DNA of 64,000 bases from Streptomyces scabiei 87.22 (GCF_000091305.1 NC_013929.1:7378001-7442000); one strand, 5' to 3'; numbered from the stretch's first letter, positions 8,827 through 17,007 are shown. The notes: generated by a model not told the origin, from the sequence alone. Made by a program: numbers and translations.

Positions 8827-10770
8827 TCACCGGGCGGACTGCAGGCCGCTGATCTCCCGGCCGTTCGCCAGCGTCCCCTTCAACTCGGCCCGCACGCCCG
8901 CCCCGGCCGGTACGGCGAGGAGGTTGCCGGGCGCCGAACCGCTGACCCCGCCGCTCAGTTCGACGGACACCGTGTCCTTGCCACCGGCGGCCAGTACGTA
9001 CGAGTCGCCGGCCGCCGATGTCCAGGGACCGGCCGCGAGGACGTGCGGGTCCGCCGGTCCGCAGGCGGGAACCTCGTCGGCGGCTGCCGTGACGTACGCG
9101 CCCGCCGGAGTGTCGAACTGGGCCAGCGCCCGCGTGCCCGCGCCCCGCCACGTCTCGGTGCGGGTGCACACCCAGTCGGCCGTGCCGCTGCCGTCGGGCA
9201 GCGGCTGGCGGGCGAACTGCCAGGCGTTCACCGTCCGCACCCCCTGCGACCGTACGGCGGCCAGCGAGCAGGCGAAGGGCGCCCAGACCGCCGGCGCGGC
9301 CGAGGCGTCACGCCGCGCCGTCACGGCCGACGGGCGCCCGATCGTGAGGTGCGCCGGCGTCACCTCCAACAGGTCGGTGAGCAGCCGCGTACCCCCCGAG
9401 GCGTCGGTGACCTGCAGCACGTCCCAGGACCGGCACTCCCCGGTCCGCACCGCCGGACTGGCGAACGGTGCCGTCGTCCCGTCCTTCGCCAGCGCGAGCG
9501 GACGCGCCCGGCCCCCGGGCTCCGCCAGATCCCGTACGGCCGCCCCGCGCACCCAGGGTGCCGTCAGATAGCGGACGTTGCCGTCGGACCGGCCCAGCAC
9601 CAGGGCGGTCGCGCCGGCGCCGGCCGCCCCGTCGGCCCGGGTCAGGTCCAGGGCCGCCGCGCCCTGGTCGTCGAGGGGCTCGGCGTACCGGGCGATCCGC
9701 AGGCCGTCGTGGAGCAGGACGACCCGGAGGTTGTCGACCACGCCCGCGTACAGCAGTTGCGGCGGGCCGGGCGGGGGCCCCGCCTGGGTGCCGAGGGTGA
9801 CCGCCACCTGCACGGACTCACCGGGGCGGGCCCAGACCGCGAGGGCGCGCCGCAGCAGGGCCCGGTCCTTGACGAGATCGCCGCGCGCGGGCCAGGTGGT
9901 GAAGTCGGTACGCCCCGTCGCCCGCCACGCCGTGGCCGTCGCCGTCGTCAGCTGCCCCGGATCCAGCGCCGCCTGGGCCGCCGGGTTCCGCGCGTACGGG
10001 GGTGCCGCCGCGCCGTCGGGCCCCCAGCCCTCCCCGGGCAGTCCGAGGAGCGCCCCGGACACGATCACGGCGGCCGTCGCGGCCAGCGCGGCCCGTGTGT
10101 GCTGGCGGCGGCGCATCAGATCGGTGGGGCGGGCGTGCAGCGAACAGGGGTCGTACTCGGGGGAGGCGAGCAGCGCGTACTGCCCCGCCGGCACCGAGTC
10201 GGCCTCCTTCAGCGCGGCGTCCGGGGCGCCGACGCCCGCCTCTTCGAGGAGCGACCTGATCACCGGGTCGGGGAGCCGCTCCAGGCCCCGCAGGACATAG
10301 GCGGCGCGTCCCGGGCCGGAGAGCGCCGACAGCCGCTGGTCCAGGGCCAGTTCGTCTGCGCCGCCGGAGCGGGGGAAGAGCCTGAGGCCCCACACCCGGG
10401 GCAGCGGCGGCGGCAGCTGGGACCGCTTCGGCCACGCCCGGCGCCGCAGCGGCAGGCCCGCCTCCAGGGCGGTGCGGACGACCTGGAGCCGGACGAAGGC
10501 GTACCCGGGGTTGCGCTCCCGGTCCGCGCCCGTCGCCTGCGCCGGGATGAGCGAGGTGGACCTGCGGCCCCTGGGCAGCGCCCGCTGGGTCAGCGCGTGC
10601 GCCGTCAGCACGCGACGGTTGCGGCCCAGGCCCGACGGCAACGTCAGATAGGCCAGCCGGACCAGACGCGGATAGTGCTCGACGAGCGCGGCCTCCGCCT
10701 GCTCGACGTCCACGACCGACTCCTGGGCGCGGGACGATGCGGGGCGCGGGGCGACATCCTGTGACTGCAC
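8827..10770 (-). CDS. Membrane-anchored protein with degenerate ECF sigma-like N terminus and extracytoplasmic C-terminal domain
   Basis: 647 residues; I do not recognise a named family. Residues 25-70 (ALVEHYPRLVRLAYLTLP then LTAHALTQRALPR) read like ECF sigma region 2. Residues 145-195 (LDQRLSALSGPGRAAYVLRGLERLPD) read like the start of sigma region 4, but with no convincing DNA-recognition helix. A single hydrophobic segment at about 227-245 would put residues 250-647 outside the cell. The outer part has scattered Cys but no recognisable domain. The GTG start (10770) lacks a clear Shine-Dalgarno, so the start is uncertain. The gene stands alone, separated from the next gene by a repeat-containing gap. 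Its function is unknown. Confidence 0.8.
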   Translation of the reverse strand: MQSQDVAPRPASSRAQESVVDVEQAEAALVEHYPRLVRLAYLTLPSGLGRNRRVLTAHALTQRALPRGRRSTSLIPAQATGADRERNPGYAFVRLQVVRTALEAGLPLRRRAWPKRSQLPPPLPRVWGLRLFPRSGGADELALDQRLSALSGPGRAAYVLRGLERLPDPVIRSLLEEAGVGAPDAALKEADSVPAGQYALLASPEYDPCSLHARPTDLMRRRQHTRAALAATAAVIVSGALLGLPGEGWGPDGAAAPPYARNPAAQAALDPGQLTTATATAWRATGRTDFTTWPARGDLVKDRALLRRALAVWARPGESVQVAVTLGTQAGPPPGPPQLLYAGVVDNLRVVLLHDGLRIARYAEPLDDQGAAALDLTRADGAAGAGATALVLGRSDGNVRYLTAPWVRGAAVRDLAEPGGRARPLALAKDGTTAPFASPAVRTGECRSWDVLQVTDASGGTRLLTDLLEVTPAHLTIGRPSAVTARRDASAAPAVWAPFACSLAAVRSQGVRTVNAWQFARQPLPDGSGTADWVCTRTETWRGAGTRALAQFDTPAGAYVTAAADEVPACGPADPHVLAAGPWTSAAGDSYVLAAGGKDTVSVELSGGVSGSAPGNLLAVPAGAGVRAELKGTLANGREISGLQSAR

Positions 10771-11240
10771 GTTCAGCAGAACGAGCGAATGGTCCGATGG
10801 TCACCACAGCGCTCCGCCGGGTGGGGCGGGGCGCCTCGGGGATGGGGTGCCTGGGGTGCGTGGGCGGCTGCGGCTTCGGTGGGGCGTCTCGCGCAGTTCC
10901 CCGCGCCCCTGAAAAGCCGGGGCTGCGCCCCCTGCTTTTCAGGCCCGCAGGGGCCTGGGCTTTCAGGGGCGCGGGGAACTGCGCGAGACGCCCCCACCGG
11001 AGCCGCAGCCGACGAACGCACCCGCCTGACCCGGATGACCCGGCGGTGCCTGTGACGAGGAACCGGTCGACGGTGCCGGTCCGGTCGAGCAGACTGATCC
11101 GGAACCGTCCGGCACGGCCGGGCAGCAGCCGATTGAGCGCCGGGCGCGCGGGAGCCGTATCGAAGGCGGACACCGATGAACAGCGGTGCGCGCACGGAGC
11201 CGGCGCGTTCATGTCGCCTGAACGGACCCGGAGGGTACGG
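10771..11240. other. 470-base gap between divergent genes
   Basis: It holds one inverted repeat (10865-11011) and no open frame with convincing codon use. The remaining 230 bases before the lipoprotein gene presumably carry its promoter, but no clear -10/-35 stands out. Confidence 0.6.
10865..11011. repeat. Long intergenic inverted repeat, copy A (symmetric form)
   Basis: The two arms are about 50 bases each, with one mismatch and one extra base. They share the core GCGCAGTTCCCCGCGCCCCT and its complement, and enclose a smaller hairpin (CCGGGGCTGCGCCCCC). Unlike the other copies, both arms carry the GAGACG variant next to the core, and no gene ends beside it. Confidence 0.9.
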
Positions 11241-11693
11241 ATGAGTTTGACGAGGAAGAGGCTCGCGGGGGCCGCGGCCGGCGCGGTCGTCGCGCTGCTG
11301 GCGCTGACCGGCTGCGGCGGGTCCGACGACGCGGAGGCCGCCGTCCCGAAGACGGCGACGGGGACGCTGGAGCACATCGCGGGCGAGGTGGGCTGCAAGC
11401 CGGACATGCAGACGGACGCGGACACCATCCGCCAGGCCCTGTGCACGAACAAGGACGGCGACTTCGACGGCAAGTTCGTCCTCGCGACCTTCGCCACCGA
11501 CCGGGGCCAGGCGGAATGGCTGGCCGGCGCCAAGGACTACGGCGGCTACTACCTCGTCGGCCGCAAGTGGGTCGCCGTCGGCCCGAAGAAGACGGTGGGC
11601 GGACTGCAGGGCACCCTCGGCGGGGAGATGCAGGAGGGGTCCGAGCACATGAACCCCGGCGGCAGCCACAACGACGGCAGCCACAGCGGCTGA
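11241..11693 (+). CDS. Small secreted lipoprotein, unknown function
   Basis: 150 residues. ATG is preceded by GGAGG six bases upstream. The signal peptide is lysine/arginine-rich (MSLTRKRLAG) with a hydrophobic core and an LTGC lipobox, so C25 should be lipidated and the protein anchored outside the cytoplasmic membrane. The mature part carries a cysteine pair (GCKPDM, LCTNKDGDF) and ends in a Gly/His/Ser-rich tail. No enzyme motif is visible. It is conserved in Streptomyces as far as I recall. The open frame extends further upstream through the repeat, but the RBS and signal peptide fix this start. Confidence 0.85.
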   Translation: MSLTRKRLAGAAAGAVVALLALTGCGGSDDAEAAVPKTATGTLEHIAGEVGCKPDMQTDADTIRQALCTNKDGDFDGKFVLATFATDRGQAEWLAGAKDYGGYYLVGRKWVAVGPKKTVGGLQGTLGGEMQEGSEHMNPGGSHNDGSHSG

Positions 11694-11704
11694 GCGCCTG
11701 AGCG

Positions 11705-11748
11705 GCGTGTGCCCCCGTCCCCGGAGCTCCGGGGACGGGGGCACACGC
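11705..11748 (+). terminator. 44-base perfect palindrome after lipoprotein gene
   Basis: Each arm is 22 bases and the two pair without a mismatch and without a loop, centred on GGAG|CTCC. It begins 11 bases after the stop codon and is the likely transcription terminator. Confidence 0.8.
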
Positions 11749-11768
11749 GTGTATACGCGTATACACGC
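11747..11768. promoter_or_regulatory. 22-base AT-rich perfect palindrome abutting the terminator
   Basis: The core GTGTATACGCGTATACAC is self-complementary and extends to 22 bases. It shares its first two bases with the preceding 44-base palindrome. It is AT-rich against the local background, so it could be a protein-binding site or an extension of the terminator region. Confidence 0.45.
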
Positions 11769-11824
11769 CGATGCACGCGCGGCGATCCGGCGTGATCCGG
11801 GCGGGCCGGGTGATCCGGGACATG

Positions 11825-11862
11825 CGAAAGCCGGCGGTGGGATCTCCCACCGCCGGCTTTCG
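11825..11862 (-). terminator. Terminator of the DUF1996 gene
   Basis: Perfect 18-base-pair stem (arms 11825-11842 and 11845-11862) with a two-base loop, 25 bases past the DUF1996 stop on the minus strand. It sits back to back with the lipoprotein terminator between the two convergent genes. Confidence 0.85.
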
Positions 11863-11887
11863 TCCGTGGCTCAGAAGTGCTCGGGCA

Positions 11888-13498
11888 CTACTTGCAGTTC
11901 TGGCCGTTGTTGATGCACTGGACCATCTTGTTCATCGTCTGCTGGTTGAAGAAGTTGATGAAGTCGTTGTGGTCGGTGATCGGCTTGTGCAGGTTCTCCG
12001 GGAAGGAGTCGACCGCGTAGGGCTTCACGACCTGGCCGTTCTGGATCTGCGGGGCCGGGACGTTGTAGACCAGGCGGACCTGGAGCTGGGGGATGGCCTG
12101 GAAACCGTTGGCGCAACTGCCGTCACCCTTGACGAAGCTCACGTGGGTGCGGTGGTTGGCGCTGTCGATGTTCTTGCCGTCCCAGCAGCTCTGGAAGAAG
12201 GACGTCCGCACCACGGAGCTGCCCTGCGGGCAGATCGGGTACTTGTCCGTCACCACACGGTCCTCGAAGCCGGTGCAGCTCCAGTTCGTGTTGGCGTTGC
12301 CCAGGCCGTTCACGAAGGCCTTCGCGTCACCGGTGATGATGCGCAGGGCCTGCGGCATCCCGACGACGTTGCCCTTCTTGTTGCCGACGAACTTCAGCTG
12401 GGCCTGGCTCGGCTCGACGATCTTGCCGACGTTCTTGTCCGCGCCACCGCCGGGCTTGTTGGCGTCGATGTCGTTCGAGCCGTCCTGGATGCGGATGACC
12501 GGCCAGAAGTAGGACGACTTGTCGCCCTGGTTCTGGCAGGACGTCTGCGCGTTGGCCAGCTGCTGGTCGCTCGCGAAGGCGTTGTTGCTCTGGTTGCCCA
12601 CGTAGTCGTGCTGGTGCTGGGCGCCGTTGCTGACACCCGGGGCGACGATCACGTTGTCCGAGTTGCGCAGCTCGTTCTTGTTGACGCCACAGCTCGTGGT
12701 GAAGCTGCCCCGCGAGCCACCGTTGCCGTTGGCGGCGAGACCGTTGCCGTTCACGCCCTTGGGGCCGCCGTTGGGCTGGACCTGGTTGATGTTGATGAAG
12801 TCGCCGGCGACCGGGCCGTTGCCGCCCTGGCCGTTGCCACCCTGGCCCTGGCCCTGGCCCTGACCACCGTTGTTCTGGCCCTGGTTCTGGCCACCCTGGT
12901 TCTGACCCTGGCCGCCGTTGTTCTGGCCCTGGTTCTGACCGCCCTGGTTCTGGCCCTGGCCGCCGTTGTTCTGGCCCTGGTTCTGGCCACCCTGGTTCTG
13001 ACCCTGGCCCCCGCCGGCGTTGGTCTGAGCCTGGTCACCCTTGCCCTGGCAGGCCGCGAGCTGCGCCAGCCCCTGCGGAGCCTGGCCGCCCACGCGCCGG
13101 ATGTTGATGCCGATCCGGTCGATGGTGGCCGTCCGCTTCGACTTCAGCGGGTTGAGAATGGCGTTGTTGACGAAGTTGGCGTCGCCCGCCTGCGCCTGGC
13201 GCGTGTCAGCCAGGCGCTTGTACGCCTCGGTGATCTGCCGGTCCAGCAGCGCCAGCTCCTTGGCGACACCCGCGCGCGCCTTGTTCGGCACGTTCGTCAG
13301 CTTCTGACCGACGTCCGGGCAGGCGATGGTGGCCACCTGGGCGGAGGCCAGCGTCGCGTTGGGCTTGGACTTCGACTCGCCCGCTGAGGCGTAGAAGTTC
13401 GCCCAGACCAGGCCGCCGCCCGCGACCGCGAGCGCCGCGGATGCGGCAATGGCCCGAACGGCCAGCGGCGAACGTCGTTTGCGTGTGTTGCGTCCCAT
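11888..13498 (-). CDS. Secreted DUF1996 protein with Gln/Gly/Asn tandem-repeat linker
   Basis: 536 residues. ATG is preceded by GAGGAG. A signal peptide or anchor (basic MGRNTRKRRS then a hydrophobic run to about 38) sends the protein out. Residues 40-160 are helical with three Cys. Residues 161-229 are low complexity, containing three exact copies of GGQGQNQGGQNQGQNN (163-178, 179-194, 195-210). Residues 235-530 form the DUF1996 domain, rich in Asn, Trp and paired Cys (TSCGVN, SCQNQG, WSCTGFED, SCWDGKN, NCK end). DUF1996 also occurs in fungal secreted proteins; its activity is unknown to me. The linker probably spans the cell wall. It has its own terminator and is probably monocistronic. Confidence 0.88.
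   Translation of the reverse strand: MGRNTRKRRSPLAVRAIAASAALAVAGGGLVWANFYASAGESKSKPNATLASAQVATIACPDVGQKLTNVPNKARAGVAKELALLDRQITEAYKRLADTRQAQAGDANFVNNAILNPLKSKRTATIDRIGINIRRVGGQAPQGLAQLAACQGKGDQAQTNAGGGQGQNQGGQNQGQNNGGQGQNQGGQNQGQNNGGQGQNQGGQNQGQNNGGQGQGQGQGGNGQGGNGPVAGDFININQVQPNGGPKGVNGNGLAANGNGGSRGSFTTSCGVNKNELRNSDNVIVAPGVSNGAQHQHDYVGNQSNNAFASDQQLANAQTSCQNQGDKSSYFWPVIRIQDGSNDIDANKPGGGADKNVGKIVEPSQAQLKFVGNKKGNVVGMPQALRIITGDAKAFVNGLGNANTNWSCTGFEDRVVTDKYPICPQGSSVVRTSFFQSCWDGKNIDSANHRTHVSFVKGDGSCANGFQAIPQLQVRLVYNVPAPQIQNGQVVKPYAVDSFPENLHKPITDHNDFINFFNQQTMNKMVQCINNGQNCK
12869..13012 (-). repeat. Three 48-base tandem repeats inside the DUF1996 gene
   Basis: They encode the three identical 16-residue Gln/Gly/Asn units. 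The DNA copies differ at a few synonymous positions, so they have been kept at the protein level. Copy number is likely to vary between strains. Confidence 0.85.
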
Positions 13499-13692
13499 GG
13501 AACTCCTCTGACTTCCTTGCGGGGCTATCGAGGCGCCCGACAGGAGTGAAGCGGCTCCATCAAGTACGCGCTGATTCCCAGGAGTGTTCAGGCGACTCAG
13601 AAATTGATGAGAGATTCGTGGGACAAACTGGTTTCAACACCCCGCACGGCACCGGGAGTTGCCGATCCCCTACGGCGTGTACATGATGAGCG

Positions 13693-13707
13693 GCCCCGAA
13701 GGGGCCC
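13693..13707 (-). terminator. Small GC hairpin after the SDR gene
   Basis: GGCCCC and GGGGCC flank a three-base loop, 50 bases past the stop of the SDR gene on the minus strand. It is a plausible terminator of the GlnRII-like/SDR transcript. It is short, so confidence is modest. Confidence 0.4.
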
Positions 13708-13756
13708 GCGAAGGGGGTGTTTCGGCGACTCTGGCCGGGATGCGCGGGAACCGCCG

Positions 13757-14797
13757 TCACCGTGCCGTTTCGCCCGGCTGGAGCCCCAGCAGCTTCGCCT
13801 CCACCGACGCGTCCAGTCCCACCGCCGGCCGGTCCGGCCGGTGCGGCGCGACTCCGCCGAGTTCCGTCAGCCACTCCCAGGTGTCCCGGACGGTCTCCTC
13901 CACCGTCCGGCAGCGGAGCCCGTCCCGTACGGCGCGGGACACGTCCGCCCGGTGCAGCGCGTCGTGCAGGTCGCTGTCCTCGGGTACCCACACCGGCAGC
14001 TGCGTCCATGGCTCGACCCCGGCCTCCAGAATCAACTCCGGTGCCGTCCAGCGGAGTTCGGCCGCACTACCGGTCGCCCGTACGCACGCGTCGAGCAGTT
14101 CGCCCATGGTGGCCGTGCCGGTGGGGCCGATCAGGTTGTACGGGCCGCTCGCTCCCCGCTCCGCGGCGCCGAGGATCCAGGCGGCGAGATCGCGGACGTC
14201 GACGTACTGCAGGGGCAGGTCGCGGGGGCCGGGCGCCAGGACCGGACCGCCCCGGGCGACGCGGGTCAGCCACCAGGGCAGCCGGCCGATGTTCTCGTAC
14301 GGCCCGAGGATCAGACCGCAGCGCACGAGGAGCGAGCGGTCGGCGCCGAACGCCTCGGCCGCGGCCAGCTCCCCGCCCCGCTTGTCGCGGGCGTAGTCCG
14401 TCCCGTCGGCGTCCGCCGACGCGCCGTCCACCAGGGGCGCCGACTCGTCGTACCCGGCGGCCGGTGGCCAGGCGTACACCGAGCAACTCGACACGTACAC
14501 ATACCGGTCGGCCACGCCGGACAGCAGACGCGCGGTGTCCCGGACGGCTCGCGGCGCCGCCGACCAGGTGTCGACGACGACATCCCACCCGCCCCCGGCC
14601 GCGGAGGCCGCGGCACAGGCGTCGGCGAGCGCCGCGAGCCCGTCCGGGGCGGTGCGGTCGCCCAGCAGCGACCGCACCCCGGCCGGAGGTGCGTGCCGTC
14701 CCCGGTGGAAGACGGTCACCTCCCAGCCGCGGGCCGACGCCGCCTCCACGACGGCGCGGCCCACGAACTCCGTACCACCCAGCATCAGAAGTCTCAT
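13757..14797 (-). CDS. NAD-dependent epimerase/dehydratase family protein (extended SDR)
   Basis: 346 residues starting MRLLMLGGTEFVGRAV, where the GG-T-E-FVG segment is the Rossmann dinucleotide-binding loop of extended SDRs. VYVSSCSVYAW carries the catalytic Ser region and the following YDESAPL/DYARDKRGGE the active-site Tyr/Lys region. ILGPYENIGRLPWWL and PLQYVDVRDLAAWIL are typical of nucleotide-sugar epimerases and reductases. No substrate is implied by context. The frame stays open 64 codons upstream, but that part is the antisense of the neighbouring regulator and lacks SDR features. It lies 61 bases after the GlnRII-like gene on the same strand and is probably co-transcribed. Confidence 0.85.
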   Translation of the reverse strand: MRLLMLGGTEFVGRAVVEAASARGWEVTVFHRGRHAPPAGVRSLLGDRTAPDGLAALADACAAASAAGGGWDVVVDTWSAAPRAVRDTARLLSGVADRYVYVSSCSVYAWPPAAGYDESAPLVDGASADADGTDYARDKRGGELAAAEAFGADRSLLVRCGLILGPYENIGRLPWWLTRVARGGPVLAPGPRDLPLQYVDVRDLAAWILGAAERGASGPYNLIGPTGTATMGELLDACVRATGSAAELRWTAPELILEAGVEPWTQLPVWVPEDSDLHDALHRADVSRAVRDGLRCRTVEETVRDTWEWLTELGGVAPHRPDRPAVGLDASVEAKLLGLQPGETAR

Positions 14798-14858
14798 GCC
14801 GCAGACTCTGCCCGCCGGGCGGCCGGTACGGAACGGGAATCTGCTCTCAGGAGATCCG

Positions 14859-15467
14859 TCAACGGTCCAGCGGCGGCGTGTACTTGTACCCGACCCGCCG
14901 TACCGTCTGGATCGCCTGACGGAACTCCGCGCCCAGCTTGCGGCGCAGCCGGGCGATGTGGACGTCGACCGTCCGCCCGTCGCCCACATGCCCGTAGCCC
15001 CACACCGTCGTCACCAACTGGTCGCGGGTGTGCACCCGGTGGGGGTGCGCGACGAGGTGGGCGAGCAGCTCGAACTCCAGATAGGTGAGGTCGAGCGGAC
15101 GCCCGCCGACCTCGGCCGTGCGCTGCACGGTGTCGACCCGGACCAGCTCCTCCGCCGCCCCGGCGTGGTCGAGGGGCGGCTCGTCCGGTACCGCGAACGG
15201 CGCCGCCGGCGGCTGCTGGTCGGCCGGCAGGAGCACCAGGTAGCCGACCATCGGGGGCCGCCCGGGCAGGGTGGGCAGGGTGTGCTGGGGTGCGGGCAGC
15301 CAGGTGGCGCCCGGCGGCAGGAAGTCCGTGATGTCCACGACCTCGTCCCGGCCCACGGCACGCAGCCGGTGCCGGGGGGAGGCGACGGGCGAGGGGACGG
15401 CGACGGGCGCGGGGGCCGGCGCGGAGGTCAGCGGGGCGGCGGTCGACAGAGAACGGGTGTTCGCCAT
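14859..15467 (-). CDS. glnRII: OmpR/PhoB-type winged-helix regulator, GlnRII-like
   Basis: 202 residues. The C-terminal 95 residues are a full OmpR-type winged helix (LDLTYLEFELLAHLVAHP, TRDQLVTTVWGYG, RTVDVHIARLRRKLG, VRRVGYKYTPP). The N-terminal half is Pro/Ala-rich and has no receiver-domain phosphorylation pocket, so it is an orphan regulator. The DNA-binding half resembles GlnR, and its position just beyond glnII matches glnRII of S. coelicolor (SCO2213 as I recall), which binds glnA and glnII promoters there. The symbol rests on that resemblance and synteny, not on alignment. A small ORF and a hairpin precede it on the same strand. Confidence 0.72.
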   Translation of the reverse strand: MANTRSLSTAAPLTSAPAPAPVAVPSPVASPRHRLRAVGRDEVVDITDFLPPGATWLPAPQHTLPTLPGRPPMVGYLVLLPADQQPPAAPFAVPDEPPLDHAGAAEELVRVDTVQRTAEVGGRPLDLTYLEFELLAHLVAHPHRVHTRDQLVTTVWGYGHVGDGRTVDVHIARLRRKLGAEFRQAIQTVRRVGYKYTPPLDR

Positions 15468-15507
15468 GAGAGGTCAGCTCTTTCGCGCGGGAGGATCGTC
15501 CGGGAGA

Positions 15508-15543
15508 CCTCGGCGACCGAGTTCGTGACCGGTCCCGCCGAGG
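15508..15543 (-). terminator. Hairpin between the small ORF and the GlnRII-like gene (possible attenuator)
   Basis: CCTCGGCG pairs with CGCCGAGG, with an inner ACCG/CGGT extension. It lies 45 bases past the small-ORF stop and 41 bases before the regulator's ATG. The position suits an attenuator or an mRNA processing site; function is inferred. Confidence 0.45.
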
Positions 15544-15587
15544 GGCGTACGTCGTTCCGCGCCGACCGAAGGCCGGGGTGTACGGCT

Positions 15588-15743
15588 TTAGAGGGCCGGC
15601 GCGTTCGTCGCGCGGCAACACACCCGGTCGAAGTCGTGGTGCTGACGGGAAGGCCAGAAGGGCTCCAGGTCGTGACGACCCGTCGCGCGTGGGTTCTGGA
15701 AGCCTGCCATGGGTTCATTGAAGCAGACACACGCCCGTCGCAT
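15588..15743 (-). CDS. 51-residue small ORF, candidate leader peptide
   Basis: ATG at 15743 has an excellent Shine-Dalgarno (GAGAGGAG, then ACTG). The peptide starts MRRACVCFNEPMAGF and ends HHDFDRVCCRATNAPAL, with two cysteine pairs (C5/C7 and a CC near the end). Its end recalls the short Streptomyces leader peptides with an H-(V/D)-DF-x-RV core and a late Cys that precede some regulated genes; that likeness is from memory. It lies between glnII and the GlnRII-like gene on the same strand, 120 bases before the latter, with a hairpin in between. It may instead be an independent small protein. Confidence 0.6.
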   Translation of the reverse strand: MRRACVCFNEPMAGFQNPRATGRHDLEPFWPSRQHHDFDRVCCRATNAPAL

Positions 15744-15826
15744 CAGTCTCCTCTCACTGCTTGGACGCTTCTTTGACATCACCTCCGCCCTCGCCGGTCC
15801 GCCCCGGCGCGGGCGGCGACGCCGAA

Positions 15827-15853
15827 GGGCGCCCACCGGACCGGTGGACGCCC
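15827..15853 (-). terminator. glnII terminator hairpin
   Basis: CCACCGG and CCGGTGG flank a single base, and the stem extends outward to 13 pairs with one mismatch. It starts 38 bases after the glnII stop on the minus strand. Confidence 0.7.
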
Positions 15854-15890
15854 TCTCGGACAGCGCGGGCTCGTGGAGCCCCCGGGTGGA

Positions 15891-16919
15891 TCAGACCTGG
15901 CCGGCCTTGTCGAGCGCGGTGCAGCAGGTGTCGACGACCAGCCGCGTCACGACGTACGGGTCGACGTTGGCGTTCGGGCGGCGGTCCTCGATGTAGCCCT
16001 TGCCGTCCTTCTCGACCTGCCACGGGATACGGACCGAGGCGCCGCGGTCGGAGACACCGTAGGAGTACTCGTTCCACGGGGCGGTCTCGTGCAGACCGGT
16101 CAGACGGTCGTCGATGCCGGCGCCGTAGTTCTTGACGTGGTCGAGCGGCTTCGAGCCCTCGCCCAGCGACTCGCACGCGGTGATGATCGCGTCGTAGCCC
16201 TCGCGCATCGCCTTCGTGGAGAAGTTGGTGTGCGCGCCGGCACCGTTCCAGTCGCCCTTGACGGGCTTCGGGTCCAGCGTCGCGGAGACCTCGAAGTCCT
16301 CGGCGGTGCGGTAGAGCAGCCAACGGGCCACCCACAGGTGGTCGGCGACCTCCAGCGGCGAGACCGGGCCGACCTGGAACTCCCACTGACCGGGCATGAC
16401 CTCGGCGTTGATGCCGGAGATGGCGAGACCGGCCTCCAGGCAGTTCTCCAGGTGGGCCTCGACGATGTCACGGCCGAAGATCTCGTCGGAGCCGACACCG
16501 CAGTAGTAGCCGCCCTGAGGGGCCGGGAAGCCGCCCTTGGGGAAGCCGAGCGGGCGCTCGCCGTCGAAGAAGGTGTACTCCTGCTCGATGCCGAAGATCG
16601 GCTCCTGGGCGGCGAACTTCTCGGCCACCTCACGCAGCGCGGCACGCGTGTTGGACTCGTGCGGCGTCATGTCGATGTTGAGGACCTCGCAGAGCACGAG
16701 GATGTCGTCGCCGCCGCGGATCGGGTCCGGGCAGGAGAAGACCGGCTGGAGCACGCGGTCCGAGGAGTGCCCCTCGGCCTGGTTCGTGGAGGACCCGTCG
16801 AAGCCCCAGATCGGCAGCTCCGCACCCTTCGCGTCGTCGGCGAAGATCTTCGTCTTCGAGCGGAGCTTGGCCGTCGGCTCGGTGCCGTCGATCCAGATGT
16901 ACTCAGCCTTGAAGGTCAC
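15891..16919 (-). CDS. glnII: Glutamine synthetase type II (eukaryotic-like)
   Basis: 342 residues, normal for GSII. The enzyme condenses glutamate and ammonia to glutamine with ATP, in the cytoplasm. Seen motifs: WGFDGSST near the N terminus, FGIEQEYTFF, VMPGQWEFQVGP, GAGAHTNFSTK and the Arg-rich active-site stretch SDRGASVRIP. GTG at 16919 is chosen because GAAGGA lies eight bases upstream and the protein then begins MTFKAEYIWIDG as in other streptomycetes. An in-frame ATG three codons earlier overlaps the ribosome-binding site. It is regulated by the GlnR-type operator array 90-140 bases upstream. It is unlinked in transcription to glnA, 6.4 kb away. Confidence 0.96.
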   Translation of the reverse strand: MTFKAEYIWIDGTEPTAKLRSKTKIFADDAKGAELPIWGFDGSSTNQAEGHSSDRVLQPVFSCPDPIRGGDDILVLCEVLNIDMTPHESNTRAALREVAEKFAAQEPIFGIEQEYTFFDGERPLGFPKGGFPAPQGGYYCGVGSDEIFGRDIVEAHLENCLEAGLAISGINAEVMPGQWEFQVGPVSPLEVADHLWVARWLLYRTAEDFEVSATLDPKPVKGDWNGAGAHTNFSTKAMREGYDAIITACESLGEGSKPLDHVKNYGAGIDDRLTGLHETAPWNEYSYGVSDRGASVRIPWQVEKDGKGYIEDRRPNANVDPYVVTRLVVDTCCTALDKAGQV

Positions 16920-17007
16920 GGGACACATCCTTCGGGGTGGGTCACTAGGCGCATGTGCGGGTGCTGCGGCGCTGCGGCACTGAAACGCCGCTGATGCCGC
17001 GCAGCCT

